A stretch of DNA of 38,540 nt from Draconibacterium orientale (GTDB taxonomy: Bacteria > Bacteroidota > Bacteroidia > Bacteroidales > UBA1556): NCBI GenBank assembly GCA_020718275.1, contig DYSI01000012.1, forward strand, positions 1 to 38,540, read 5' to 3'. Of this stretch, positions 25,604-34,457 are shown in pieces. The translations under genes and the position numbers were made by a program. A model generated the notes under the pieces. That model ran no database searches, was not told where the DNA came from, and worked only from the letters and a program-made list of their open reading frames with translations. The first letter of the stretch is position 1, and each line of letters starts with the position of its first letter.

Positions 25604-25611
25604 CAAATATA
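25604..25611 (-). promoter_or_regulatory. -7 box TATATTTG of YES-repeat gene
   Basis: Minus-strand TATATTTG followed by C, 28 bases upstream of ATG 25575. It is divergent from the folD box at 25643-25650. Confidence 0.55.
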
Positions 25612-25642
25612 GCAAAATGTATATTTCTTGAGGAAGAATCTT

Positions 25643-25650
25643 TACTTTTG
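25643..25650 (+). promoter_or_regulatory. -7 box TACTTTTG of folD operon
   Basis: TACTTTTG followed by C ends 22 bases before ATG 25673. It shows that the in-frame TTG at 25628 cannot be the start of folD. Confidence 0.6.
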
Positions 25651-25672
25651 CACGCTTAATCCAAATAGAATT

Positions 25673-26554
25673 ATGATAGTATTAGATGGAAAGAAAACCT
25701 CACAAAAGTTGAGAACTGAAATTGCCAAAGAAGTGGCTGAAATGATTGATAATGAGATTCGTCCTCCACACTTGGTGGCTATTTTGGTAGGTGACGATGG
25801 CGCCAGTCAAACGTATGTAAATGCTAAAGAGAAAGCCTGTCAATCGGTTGGCATGACTTCATCGGTTTATCGTTTATCATCCAAAACCTCTGAAAAGGAG
25901 CTTTTAGCCGCAGTAGATTTTTTGAATAATGATCCTGATGTGGATGGTTTTATCGTGCAATTACCTCTTCCTAAGCATATTAACGAACAAAATGTAATTG
26001 AACGAATTGATCCTGCCAAAGATGTCGATGGTTTTCATCCTGTTAATGTTGGTAAAATGGCGCTCGGTTTAGATTGTTTTCTGCCTGCTACTCCAAACGG
26101 AATTATCGAAATTCTAAAACATTATCAAATCGAAACCGAAGGCAAACATTGCGTAGTTTTAGGTCGATCCAATATTGTGGGATCACCGATCAGTATTATG
26201 ATGTCGCAAAAAAAATATCCTGGCAATGCCACCGTTACGCTTTGTCATAGCAAAACGCAAAATTTGGCGGAAATTACTGCTTCTGCCGATATCTTAATTG
26301 TGGCAATTGGTAGCCCTGAATTTGTAAAAGAAAACATGGTGAAAGAAGGCGCCGTGGTAATTGATGTTGGAATTCATCGCATTGCTTCCACCACTACAGA
26401 GTCTGGTTTTATTTTAAAAGGAGATGTTGATTTCGCAGCCGTTTCGACGAAAGCCTCCCACATAACTCCTGTTCCTGGTGGTGTTGGCCCAATGACTATT
26501 GCTTCTTTGCTGAGCAATACACTCAAAGCAGCCAAAATCAGTCGCTCTATTTAA
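25673..26554 (+). CDS. folD: Bifunctional methylenetetrahydrofolate dehydrogenase / methenyltetrahydrofolate cyclohydrolase FolD
   Basis: A 293-residue FolD, which oxidises 5,10-methylene-THF to methenyl-THF with NADP+ and hydrolyses it to 10-formyl-THF. The start ATG 25673 ([10 protein letters not shown]) is fixed by the family N-terminus and the promoter box. Motifs: [17 protein letters not shown] with the catalytic Lys52 and Tyr48, [28 protein letters not shown], the Rossmann segment [14 protein letters not shown], and [16 protein letters not shown] near the end. Length is normal. It is first of an operon with queE ten bases downstream. Both enzymes belong to folate or pterin-related chemistry, though a direct link is inference. 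Confidence 0.96.
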   Translation: MIVLDGKKTSQKLRTEIAKEVAEMIDNEIRPPHLVAILVGDDGASQTYVNAKEKACQSVGMTSSVYRLSSKTSEKELLAAVDFLNNDPDVDGFIVQLPLPKHINEQNVIERIDPAKDVDGFHPVNVGKMALGLDCFLPATPNGIIEILKHYQIETEGKHCVVLGRSNIVGSPISIMMSQKKYPGNATVTLCHSKTQNLAEITASADILIVAIGSPEFVKENMVKEGAVVIDVGIHRIASTTTESGFILKGDVDFAAVSTKASHITPVPGGVGPMTIASLLSNTLKAAKISRSI

Positions 26555-26564
26555 TGCGGTTATT

Positions 26565-27215
26565 TTGAAAGGATACGACCAAATAAATCAGCAAACTGAG
26601 GGCTTATTGGCTCAGGGAAAAATGTTGCCTCTGATGGAGGCTTTTTATACGATTCAAGGGGAGGGTTTTAATGCTGGAATGCCTTCTTTCTTTGTCAGAA
26701 TTGGCGGTTGTGATGTGGGTTGTCATTGGTGCGATGTCAAAGAATCATGGAATGCGCTACTTCATCCTCCAACACTTACTGACGACATACTCAGCCAGGT
26801 GATGGCTTGCAAGGCTCGCGCGGTGGTGGTTACCGGCGGAGAGCCACTAAATTATAATCTAGATTATTTTACTACTCAATTGAAAACTAATGGTTTTAAA
26901 ACTTTTATTGAAACCTCTGCTTCATCTCCTTTGAGTGGTAATTGGGATTGGATTTGTGTTTCTCCAAAACGAAATAAACCACCTCTTGATGCTATTTTGT
27001 TATTGGCGGGCGAACTAAAAGTCATTATCGAAACGCAAGATGATTTTGTCTGGGCTGAAGAAAATGCCGCTAAAGTTTCTCCTGATTGTAAACTTTTCCT
27101 TCAACCAGAATGGAGTAAATCTACCAAAATGATGCAAACCATTGTGGATTACGCCCTCGATAATCCTCGCTGGAATGTGTCCATTCAAAGTCATAAATAC
27201 ATGCACATTCCTTAA
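26565..27215 (+). CDS. queE: 7-carboxy-7-deazaguanine synthase QueE (radical SAM)
   Basis: The 216-residue radical SAM enzyme makes 7-carboxy-7-deazaguanine from 6-carboxytetrahydropterin for queuosine (or 7-deazaguanine) synthesis. Cys49, Cys53 and Cys56 (GGCDVGCHWCD, Cx3Cx2C) bind the [4Fe-4S] cluster. EAFYTIQGEG at the front and VVVTGGEPLNYN are family blocks. The start is uncertain. TTG 26565 gives an N-terminus of usual length, while ATG 26622 (MLPLMEAFYTIQ) would be short but has GGAAAA before it. No queC, queD or queF lies in the window. It sits between folD and a small P-loop gene whose ATG is four bases past the queE stop. Confidence 0.92.
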   Translation: MKGYDQINQQTEGLLAQGKMLPLMEAFYTIQGEGFNAGMPSFFVRIGGCDVGCHWCDVKESWNALLHPPTLTDDILSQVMACKARAVVVTGGEPLNYNLDYFTTQLKTNGFKTFIETSASSPLSGNWDWICVSPKRNKPPLDAILLLAGELKVIIETQDDFVWAEENAAKVSPDCKLFLQPEWSKSTKMMQTIVDYALDNPRWNVSIQSHKYMHIP

Positions 27216-27219
27216 ATTG

Positions 27220-27738
27220 ATGCAAATTTTATCTAAGGCGATTTTTATCAGTGGTACCGCTCAAAATGTCGGTAAAACTACTTTGGCTTGCCAATTAATT
27301 CAACAAAATAAAGCCGAAAATTGGATTGCCATTAAAATTTCTCCGCATAAACACCCCTTTTCAAACGGTACTAATTTCATTTATTCTTCTGATGATTTTA
27401 CCCTTATCGAAGAAATAAGTTTTACCTCCTCTAAAGATTCTTCCCGAATGCTTAACGCAGGTGCAAGTCGCTCATTCTTTGTTGTTTGCGAAGATAGGTT
27501 TATTTCATCTGCGATCACTTTTCTAGGTAATTTGGTCGACTTACAGCAAACTCTAATTGTAGAATCGGCAGCCATTCGACAGTATTTTATGCCCCGTAAT
27601 TTTATTTTGGTTTATAATGACTTGAATCCAAGCTCCAAAGCCTATAATTTGGATTTAGAAGCTTTAGCAGATCATCGAATCCGTTTTGATGGTACGGACT
27701 TTTACCAAGGTGATTTTCTATTTCTTAAGAGCCAATAA
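27220..27738 (+). CDS. Small P-loop NTPase (dethiobiotin synthetase/MobB-like)
   Basis: The protein is 172 residues from ATG 27220 (MQILSKAIFISGTAQNVGKTTLAC). The frame is open back to 27142 inside queE, but that part is not family-like. The Walker A, SGTAQNVGKTT (about 11-21), has the GTxxxVGKT form of dethiobiotin synthetase and other SIMIBI-class NTPases. It is followed by WIAIKISPHKHPF (about 35-47), reminiscent of the IKH region of MobB. A later strand TLIVESAAIRQYF could hold the Walker B equivalent (VES) and LVYNDLNP a nucleotide-base motif (ND). It is much shorter than BioD (about 225). I do not assign a reaction. Tight linkage to queE suggests cotranscription. Confidence 0.72.
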   Translation: MQILSKAIFISGTAQNVGKTTLACQLIQQNKAENWIAIKISPHKHPFSNGTNFIYSSDDFTLIEEISFTSSKDSSRMLNAGASRSFFVVCEDRFISSAITFLGNLVDLQQTLIVESAAIRQYFMPRNFILVYNDLNPSSKAYNLDLEALADHRIRFDGTDFYQGDFLFLKSQ

Positions 27739-27776
27739 AATGGAATTAATTCCGTTAAATTTCATTGCATTTTTTG

Positions 27777-27784
27777 TATTTTTG
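27777..27784 (+). promoter_or_regulatory. -7 box TATTTTTG of export operon
   Basis: TATTTTTG lies 53 bases before ATG 27838 and 38 bases past the P-loop gene, giving the MFP-permease-TolC operon its own promoter. No clear -33 element is present. Confidence 0.5.
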
Positions 27785-27796
27785 GAGACTTAAAAA

Positions 27797-27841
27797 ATGA
27801 AATTGCTAGTTTATGGTAATTCTTTATCGTTTATAGAATGA
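27797..27841 (+). other. Possible 14-codon upstream ORF before the MFP gene
   Basis: ATG 27797 opens MKLLVYGNSLSFIE, whose TGA stop (27839-27841) overlaps the MFP start codon as ATGA. It lies wholly within the predicted leader. It could couple translation or be chance. Confidence 0.2.
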
Positions 27842-29073
27842 AAAAATATAAGTATTTACTGGTTTTGTTGGGAGTGGTTATTGCCATCGTACTCGTAGTG
27901 AGGTTTACTTCTAATAAAGAGACGGGATTTTTGGAAATAGAGGTGCAGCAAGGCTCTTTCGTTATTAGTGTTACCACAAGTGGTGAACTGGATTCCAAAA
28001 CCTCTACCGAAATAATGGGGCCAACGGGTTTGCGCAATATTGGCGTTTATGAAGACTTAAAAATTAACAGTATCATTGATGAGGGTACCGAAGTTGATTC
28101 TGGTGATTTTATCGCAAGTTTGGATCAAACACCTGTTTTGACCAAGCTCAAGGAGGTGGATGCAAATCTCGAAAAGTTCAGTGCAAAAATTAACCAGTCA
28201 AAACTCGATTCTGCTTTACTCTTGCGTACCGATCGGGATAATTTAGCCAATTTAGATTATAATGTTCGCGAACTCGAAATCGAATTAGAAAACTCTAAAT
28301 ACGAATCGCCTGTTACGCGCGAAAAACTCCAAAATAGCATTCAAAAAGCTAAAAGGCAATATGCACAAGCCCTTAATAATTACAAACTGAAAAAAGAAAA
28401 AGAAGAAAATACGGTTCGCACGGCCATTATTGACTTTCAAAAGGAAATGGATAAGAAAAACCAGTTTATGAAAATCTTAGATAATTTTACAATCAAAGCG
28501 CCGCAGCCAGGAATGCTTATCTACGCCAAAACGTGGGAGGGAACAAAATTAACGGTAGGCTCCAAAATATCTATGTGGAATCCAACCGTAGCACAACTCC
28601 CTGACTTGAGTTCTATGATTGTAAAAACTTATGTCAATGAAGTGGATATTAGTCAAATAAAGGTTGGCTTGCCTGTCGAAATTGGGGTAGACGCTTTTTC
28701 CGAGAAAAAACTTCATGGGGTGATCAAAACCGTTGCAAATATCGGCGAAGAATTGAAAAATACTAGCGCCCATGTTTTCGAAGTTATCATTGATGTGAAA
28801 GGAATGGATACCGACCTTCGGCCTGCCATGACAACCAAAAATAAAATTATCGTGGAAATATTGGATTCCGTTATTTTTGTACCCATAGAATGTATCAATA
28901 CGCAAGACAGCATTTCTTTTGTTTATTCGGAAGGAAAAAAGTGCGAGGTTAAGGCTGGCAAGAGTAATCAAGATGAAATAATTATTTTACAAGGATTAAA
29001 AGCGGGACAGAAAGTATATATGGTACCGCCGGCTGGCGCTGACAAATGGAGTTTCCGCAAATTGGACGATTAA
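27838..29073 (+). CDS. Periplasmic adaptor (HlyD/MacA-type membrane fusion protein)
   Basis: The 411-residue adaptor links an inner-membrane transporter to an outer-membrane channel. It has an N-terminal signal anchor (KYLLVLLGVVIAIVLVVRF, about 5-24), then a first half-lipoyl strand set (VTTSGELDSKTSTEIMGPTG; IIDEGTEVDSGDFIASLDQTPV) and a coiled-coil hairpin (about 100-210, LKEVDANLEKFSAKINQSKLDS to KKEKEENTVRTAIIDFQKEMDKK). The second half-lipoyl set (FTIKAPQPGMLIYAKTWEGTKLTVGSKISMW), a beta-barrel domain (VKTYVNEVDISQIKVGLPVEI) and a membrane-proximal domain (SISFVYSEGKKCEVKAGKSNQDEIIILQGLKAGQKVYM) follow. It heads a three-gene operon with the MacB-type permease 61 bases on. The substrate is unknown. 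Confidence 0.9.
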   Translation: MKKYKYLLVLLGVVIAIVLVVRFTSNKETGFLEIEVQQGSFVISVTTSGELDSKTSTEIMGPTGLRNIGVYEDLKINSIIDEGTEVDSGDFIASLDQTPVLTKLKEVDANLEKFSAKINQSKLDSALLLRTDRDNLANLDYNVRELEIELENSKYESPVTREKLQNSIQKAKRQYAQALNNYKLKKEKEENTVRTAIIDFQKEMDKKNQFMKILDNFTIKAPQPGMLIYAKTWEGTKLTVGSKISMWNPTVAQLPDLSSMIVKTYVNEVDISQIKVGLPVEIGVDAFSEKKLHGVIKTVANIGEELKNTSAHVFEVIIDVKGMDTDLRPAMTTKNKIIVEILDSVIFVPIECINTQDSISFVYSEGKKCEVKAGKSNQDEIIILQGLKAGQKVYMVPPAGADKWSFRKLDD

Positions 29074-29134
29074 TTTCCTAGCCATTGGCCATGGAGTTTA
29101 CCTGAAATTATTGATTTTTTTTCAAAAACCATAG

Positions 29135-30481
29135 ATGAAAATTAACAAGCGTCAATTGGATCGTCACCTGCTCAATTTGCAAATTGCTTTTGAGGCTGTA
29201 CTAGTTAATAAAGTTCGCACTGTCCTTACTGCTTTGGGAATTATTTTTGGTGTGGCGGCCGTTATTTCGATGCTTGCCATTGGTAATGGCGCCAAGAAAG
29301 AAGTGCTAGCACAAATGAAAATGATTGGCGTAAATAATATTGTGATTAAAGCCAAGAAAACCGAAATCAAACAAAAAAATAGCGATCAGGAAGAAAGCCA
29401 GCAGGAAAAAGAGGCTAAATCAAAGGAAAAACTCAGCGCTGGTTTGTGCATCGCCGAAGCCAATTCTATTCGCAATATTATACCTAACGTTCACATGGTG
29501 AGCGTGGAAACTCACATCATAACTACTCATATTTACGATACTCGCAATGTGAAAGGGGTCTTAGCAGGCGTTAACGAAGATTTCTTTAAAATCTTTCAAC
29601 TTCAAACCGAAATTGGCTTTTTTCCCACTCAGCGCGACTACCACTTGGGCACTCAAGTTTGCGTGATTGGCCATAATATCAAAAGCCGACTTTTTCCAAC
29701 CGAACCAGCCATTGGCAAGGAAATTAAATCTGGGAATGCTTGGTATAAGATTATTGGAGTGCTTAGCTACCGTGGTCAAATGGCTGGCGTCACTGCGGAT
29801 ATGGGAATTAGTGATTATGATTTGACGATTTTTATTCCTATTCAATCGTATCTCAAACGGCATAACGATCCTTCTATTATTACCAAAAGAATACTTAACA
29901 GCTGGGATGATGAAGTGCTAGATCCAAATCGTAACCAAGTGGAAACTATTGTGGTACAAGTAGATGACTCAAAACTATTGAAAGCAAGTGCCGAATTAGT
30001 TGATAAAATGCTCAAGCGTAAACATGCGCAATCCGACGATTATACCATTAGCATTCCTGAACTACTTTTACAGCAAGAACAAAAAACAACTAATATCTTT
30101 AATGTAGTTTTGGGCGCTATTGCGAGTATTTCGCTTATCGTTGGCGGCATTGGCATTATGAATATTATGCTGGCCTCGGTTATTGAACGCACCAAGGAAA
30201 TCGGTATCCGGCGTTCTATCGGTGCAAAGGCTCAGGATGTGGTATTTCAGTTTCTCGCCGAAGCGGCCATTATCTCATTAATTGGTGGTTTGATTGGCGT
30301 TTTTCTAGGCCTAATTTTGGCTTATGGTATTTCTAAAATGACTGATATTCCAACTATTGTTACTTGGTTTTCAGTGGTAATTTCTTTCCTCGTTTCGGCA
30401 GCTGTAGGGATTGTTTTTGGTTATATGCCTGCTCAAAGAGCTGCTAAAGAAGATATTATAGTTGCACTCCGTCACGAATAA
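29135..30481 (+). CDS. MacB/FtsX-type ABC transporter permease
   Basis: A 448-residue permease with the MacB layout. A first transmembrane helix (about 25-48, KVRTVLTALGIIFGVAAVISMLAIG) is followed by a periplasmic MacB_PCD domain (about 50-320) and three C-terminal helices (about 328-352, 372-398, 410-436) forming the FtsX domain, with ERTKEIGIRRSIGAKAQDVVFQFLAEA as coupling helix segment. An unusual stretch around residues 72-100 is almost only K, E, Q and S. There is no ATP-binding domain here, and no ATPase gene in the operon or elsewhere in the window, though the family needs one. Such mechanotransmission machines move cargo from the periplasm through the adaptor and TolC partner encoded on either side. 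Confidence 0.9.
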   Translation: MKINKRQLDRHLLNLQIAFEAVLVNKVRTVLTALGIIFGVAAVISMLAIGNGAKKEVLAQMKMIGVNNIVIKAKKTEIKQKNSDQEESQQEKEAKSKEKLSAGLCIAEANSIRNIIPNVHMVSVETHIITTHIYDTRNVKGVLAGVNEDFFKIFQLQTEIGFFPTQRDYHLGTQVCVIGHNIKSRLFPTEPAIGKEIKSGNAWYKIIGVLSYRGQMAGVTADMGISDYDLTIFIPIQSYLKRHNDPSIITKRILNSWDDEVLDPNRNQVETIVVQVDDSKLLKASAELVDKMLKRKHAQSDDYTISIPELLLQQEQKTTNIFNVVLGAIASISLIVGGIGIMNIMLASVIERTKEIGIRRSIGAKAQDVVFQFLAEAAIISLIGGLIGVFLGLILAYGISKMTDIPTIVTWFSVVISFLVSAAVGIVFGYMPAQRAAKEDIIVALRHE

Positions 30482-30492
30482 ATCTAAAATAT

Positions 30493-31980
30493 ATGTTTAA
30501 AATGATACGCATTCTGCTTCTGTTTTCAGCATTTTTTTTCATAAATAGATCACTAAAGGCGCAGCTTCAGTCTTATAGTCTCGATCAGGTGATTACTCTG
30601 TCTCAGCAAAATTCGCCCGATGCATTGGTGGCAAAATATGCACTCATTAGCGATTATTGGTCATATCGGACTTTCAAAAGAGGACTCTTGCCTCAAATTA
30701 ATTTCAATGGCACTTTGCCAAATTTCAACAGATCTTTTACTGGCTATATCAATTCTGATGGTTCGCAATCTTATGTAAATCAGCAGTTTATTTCCTTTTC
30801 GGGAAATTTGGAAATGACAAAGACGCTAGGATTTACAGGCGGGAGCTTGTTCTTGTCAAGTGGATTGCAAAGAGTGGATAATATTTACGATTCATTGACT
30901 ACCAAAAATTATTTGTCAACGCCCATTAGCTTTGGTATTTCGCAGCCGCTTTTCAATTACAACCCTTATAAATGGAGCAAACAGATTGAACCCATAAAAT
31001 ATCAAGAATCGCAAAGGGTGTATGTTGAAACCGTTGAACAAGTGGCTATTACAGGCATTAATTATTTTTTCGGTTTAATGAAATCCCAGCTAGAACTTCA
31101 AATAAACCAGATAAATGTGCTAAATTATGATACCCTTTTGCAAATGGCCAAGGGGAGATATCAACTTGGAAAAATTGAGGAAAACGACTTGCTTCAGTTG
31201 GAATTGAATTATTTGCAATCAAAATCGTCACTCGAAATGGCTCAGCTGAATTATGAGAATGCTGTGTTCCGTTTTAAGTCCTTCTTGCGCATTAGTCAAG
31301 ATGCACAGATTGTGTTGCAAAATCCTCAGCCACTGGCTTATATCATCGTTGACAAGGAAATTGCGCTTCAATACGCTCTTAAAAATAGTGCCCAAACCCT
31401 CCAATTCGAGACACAATTACTTCAAGCGAATGCTAATCTCGACAAAGCTTCAAAGGAAAACGGTTTCAATGCTAATCTGTACGCGGTATTTGGTTTAACT
31501 CAAAATGCGCCAAATTACCAGCAAGCCTATAACGACCCTAGCGATCAGCAAAATGTAAATCTTGGCATTCAAGTTCCGCTTTATGATTGGGGTTTGAGAA
31601 AAGGTCAGTTGCAAGTAGCACAAAGCAATCTCGAAATTGTCAAAAGCAATGTTGAGCAAGCTCGTATTGATTTTGCTCAGAAAGTTTATTTGCAAGTGGC
31701 CAAATTTAATATGCAACAGAATCAATTGTTTATAGCAGCCAAAAGCGATACCATTGCCCAGAAAAGTTACGAAATAACCAAGCAACGCTATTATCTTGGT
31801 AAAATAACGGTTACTGATTTGAATATTGCTCAGGAGTCAAATGACCGAGCCAGACTCGCTTATTTGAGCGCTTTACAAACTTATTGGGAAGCTTATTTTC
31901 AATTGAGAAAAAATACTTTGTTCGATTTCGAAAAGAACGCCCCAATCGAGGTGGATTTTAATACTATTCTCAATCAATAA
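30493..31980 (+). CDS. TolC family outer-membrane efflux protein
   Basis: The 495-residue protein has a signal peptide (MFKMIRILLLFSAFFFINRSLKA, cleavage before Gln24). Two OEP-type halves of long helices with intervening strands can be seen: first half YSLDQVITLSQQNSPDALVAKYALI to the LQMAKGRYQLGKIEENDLLQLELNYLQSKSSLEMAQLNYENA helix, second half NLGIQVPLYDWGLRKGQLQVAQSNLEIVKSNVEQARIDFAQKV to RYYLGKITVTDLNIAQESNDRARLAYLSALQTYWEAYFQLR. The paired xLGKIxxxDL motifs are the usual internal repeat. It forms the trimeric outer-membrane duct for the preceding adaptor and permease. The permease stop is 11 bases upstream. Only weak AT-rich pairing (TATCAA/TTGATA near 31987-32006) follows. Confidence 0.93.
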   Translation: MFKMIRILLLFSAFFFINRSLKAQLQSYSLDQVITLSQQNSPDALVAKYALISDYWSYRTFKRGLLPQINFNGTLPNFNRSFTGYINSDGSQSYVNQQFISFSGNLEMTKTLGFTGGSLFLSSGLQRVDNIYDSLTTKNYLSTPISFGISQPLFNYNPYKWSKQIEPIKYQESQRVYVETVEQVAITGINYFFGLMKSQLELQINQINVLNYDTLLQMAKGRYQLGKIEENDLLQLELNYLQSKSSLEMAQLNYENAVFRFKSFLRISQDAQIVLQNPQPLAYIIVDKEIALQYALKNSAQTLQFETQLLQANANLDKASKENGFNANLYAVFGLTQNAPNYQQAYNDPSDQQNVNLGIQVPLYDWGLRKGQLQVAQSNLEIVKSNVEQARIDFAQKVYLQVAKFNMQQNQLFIAAKSDTIAQKSYEITKQRYYLGKITVTDLNIAQESNDRARLAYLSALQTYWEAYFQLRKNTLFDFEKNAPIEVDFNTILNQ

Positions 31981-32044
31981 ACTAATTATCAAATCTATAA
32001 TTGATATCTTTAGCGTAGGGTAGACCAAACCAAATTCGATAAAT

Positions 32045-34018
32045 CTATTCCAAAATAAGAGGTTTGCTAATAGAATAATGCTGGCTGTAATGCAACATTT
32101 GGGTGGTAAAATCCATAGGATAGTCTATTTGCACATCTACCATTTCGCCAGCTTGGAAAATTGGAGTTAGTTGCGGATTAATAAAACCTGCATAGGGAGC
32201 AATTTTTAGCTTTTCCCATCTTTGTAATATCTGTTGGTGGAGTTGGTAGTCAATTTGTACTCCGTAATTTTCCACTAGGTTTTTGCCCGCTTTATAGTCT
32301 CCTTCTGATTTGATGCGTTGCACTTCTGCCAGTAGTTTTCCGAATAGATTTCTGAGTTTAGAATAATCATTCACAACGAAATATGTTTTGCCATCTTGGT
32401 CTATTCGCTCGATAATATTTTCTGCTTTTCCCTTTTCATAAGCCCAAGAGGCAATGATTTGACGGTTTCGCATATGCGATTCTTCCAAATTTTTTCCCAA
32501 CTCAACTCTTACCAATTGGGTCATCAGTCCACCGCGGATATAGCTGATATATTCTGCAAATCCTACTTCTATCGAATCTTGAAGTCCCAATTCTACTAAT
32601 TTTGGATCAATGGCAAAATAAAGTGCAACTAAATCAGCACGAGCTTCTTCCAATGTGCTGGCGTAATTCTTTAAGGTATCGGAAGGATCCGCAACTCCAG
32701 TTAACAATTTGCCTGAGCCATGCCCTATAATCTCATGTAAATCAACGTGTAAAGCCGAAGCTTGATTACTCCATTTACGCGAAAGCAGCACTTCGCGCTC
32801 GTTGTAGGCAAATTCTTCGAGCGCACCATTTCCTTTTGAAGCTTCATCATAAGCTTCCAAAATATTGCTGATGCTCACCGATTTAGAACCAAACTGTTCG
32901 CGAATCCATTCTGCATTGGGTAAATTGATGCCGATTGGCGTGGCTGGACTACAATCACCTGCTTCTACTACGGCAAAAATGGCTTTTGCACTGACGCCTT
33001 CCACTTTGTCTTTTTTAAATTCTTTTGCTGTACTACTATGATTTTCAAACCATTGTGCATTGTTGGAGATAATCTCAGCTCGCTTGCTGGCTTCCTCATC
33101 ACGGATGGATACCACACTTTCGTAGCTCGCCTTTTTACCCATTGGGTCGCCATATACTTCAATAAAACCATGCACTGCATCTACGGTTGACTTATAATCT
33201 TGCAGCCACAGTATACTGTATTCATCAAATTTTCGTAAATCGCCGCTTCGGTAGAAATCAATTAATTTTTCAAAAGCCTGTTGCTGCAATTCAGTATCGC
33301 ACAGGTATTTAGCTATTTCCAAGGATGCTACCATTTGCTCAATCATGGGCGAATACATCCCACCAATTTTCCACACTAACTCTACTAATTTTCCATCTTG
33401 CTTTATCAATTTACTGTTTAGTCCGTAGGAGGGAGGCCTCGGATCACTCGGGTCAACAAGGGCAGCATAATAGGCTTCCACTTCCGATTGGCTGACACCT
33501 TCGTAATAATTATTGGCAGAATGATGGATCATATCTATCCCGTTTTCTAGACTAACTCTTTTTGCATCAGTAGTTTGGTCGAATATTCTTGTTTCGATTC
33601 TTTGGGATATCCGACTCAATGTTTGGTCTTGTTGAATAATATTATCCCAATCGGAAGTTTGCTGAACAAGCAATTTAAAATATTTTTGGTCGAATTGCGG
33701 GTAAAATTTGTCCATCGAATTGTGGTGATGAATACCGTTACTAAACCAAATCCGTTTGAGGTAAATGGTGAAATTTGTGAAATCAGCGCTTAGTCTATCT
33801 CCATTAAAGTGACGATAGATATGTTCTAAGAACTTACGAATCTGAATATTGTGTTTGTAGTTTTGATCATAAATGATATCACGTCCCCATAAGGCAGCTT
33901 CCTGCAAATAAAATAGTTGCTTTTTATGTTTTAAACTGAGCTGCTCAAATCCTGGAACACGAAAGCGTAAAATGCGGATATCGGCGAATTGCTCGCTTTG
34001 ATATTGAAAATTTTCCAT
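32045..34018 (-). CDS. Dipeptidyl peptidase III (peptidase family M49)
   Basis: A 657-residue zinc exopeptidase that removes dipeptides from the N-terminus of oligopeptides. The M49 motif HExxGH is HEIIGH at 428-433, with Glu429 catalytic. EEARAD at 457-462 corresponds to EECRAE of the eukaryotic enzyme and supplies the third ligand (Glu458). Other family blocks are GFIEVYGDPMGKKASYES, INLPNAEWIREQFGSKSVSISNI and FAEYISYIRGGLMTQLVR. No signal peptide is present at the N-terminus, so the enzyme is probably cytoplasmic, unlike the exported Bacteroides homologue that I recall. It is the last gene of an apparent operon (DUF2148, aroQ, this gene), 11 bases after aroQ. The metabolic link between the three is not obvious. 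Confidence 0.94.
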   Translation of the reverse strand: MENFQYQSEQFADIRILRFRVPGFEQLSLKHKKQLFYLQEAALWGRDIIYDQNYKHNIQIRKFLEHIYRHFNGDRLSADFTNFTIYLKRIWFSNGIHHHNSMDKFYPQFDQKYFKLLVQQTSDWDNIIQQDQTLSRISQRIETRIFDQTTDAKRVSLENGIDMIHHSANNYYEGVSQSEVEAYYAALVDPSDPRPPSYGLNSKLIKQDGKLVELVWKIGGMYSPMIEQMVASLEIAKYLCDTELQQQAFEKLIDFYRSGDLRKFDEYSILWLQDYKSTVDAVHGFIEVYGDPMGKKASYESVVSIRDEEASKRAEIISNNAQWFENHSSTAKEFKKDKVEGVSAKAIFAVVEAGDCSPATPIGINLPNAEWIREQFGSKSVSISNILEAYDEASKGNGALEEFAYNEREVLLSRKWSNQASALHVDLHEIIGHGSGKLLTGVADPSDTLKNYASTLEEARADLVALYFAIDPKLVELGLQDSIEVGFAEYISYIRGGLMTQLVRVELGKNLEESHMRNRQIIASWAYEKGKAENIIERIDQDGKTYFVVNDYSKLRNLFGKLLAEVQRIKSEGDYKAGKNLVENYGVQIDYQLHQQILQRWEKLKIAPYAGFINPQLTPIFQAGEMVDVQIDYPMDFTTQMLHYSQHYSISKPLILE

Positions 34019-34029
34019 GAAATATTGTA

Positions 34030-34449
34030 TTATAAAAATGAGGTAATGGCTAAAAAGTAGGAGTGAAGTCCAAATCCACTAATGCTGCCTTTGCATACTG
34101 GGCCAATCATGCTGATGCGACGAAAATTTTCCCTTGCATCGATATTCGAGATATGCACTTCAACAGTGGGGCTAGTGATAGCTTTTATGGCATCAGCTAT
34201 GGCGATGGAAGTATGTGTGTAACCTCCTGCATTTATGATAATTCCATCTACAGTAAATCCTATTTCTTGAATCTTATCAATGATTTCTCCTTCAATATTA
34301 CTTTGGAAATAGCCAAGTTCTACCATTGGAAATTGCTTTTGCAAGGCTATAAAATACTGATCAAAGGAATTATTTCCGTAAATATCGGGTTCTCTTGTCC
34401 CTATTAAGTTGAGATTAGGCCCGTTGATAATGAAAATTTTGGTGGACAT
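34030..34449 (-). CDS. aroQ: 3-dehydroquinate dehydratase, type II
   Basis: The 139-residue type II dehydroquinase dehydrates 3-dehydroquinate in the shikimate pathway. Characteristic blocks: IINGPNLNLIGTREPDIYG with Arg19 and Tyr24 (catalytic Tyr position), FQSNIEGEIIDKI, IIINAGGYTHTSIAIADAI with Asn73 and His79, VEVHISNIDARENFR with His99, and GPVCKGSISGFGLHSY. Length is normal. Residue 75 is Gly where Ala is commoner (NAGGYTH versus NPGAYTH), a conservative change. It lies eight bases after the DUF2148 stop and eleven before the peptidase gene, so it is expressed as part of that operon, not with other aro genes. Confidence 0.96.
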   Translation of the reverse strand: MSTKIFIINGPNLNLIGTREPDIYGNNSFDQYFIALQKQFPMVELGYFQSNIEGEIIDKIQEIGFTVDGIIINAGGYTHTSIAIADAIKAITSPTVEVHISNIDARENFRRISMIGPVCKGSISGFGLHSYFLAITSFL

Positions 34450-34457
34450 AAGATGAT

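Noticed and set aside
27142-27219. 26-residue N-terminal extension of the P-loop protein
   Set aside because: It overlaps the end of queE in another frame. The Walker A lies at the usual distance from ATG 27220, so the inner start is used.
28549-28971. 140-codon antisense frame inside the adaptor gene
   Set aside because: Shadow of the adaptor coding sequence, with composition that follows the complementary codons.
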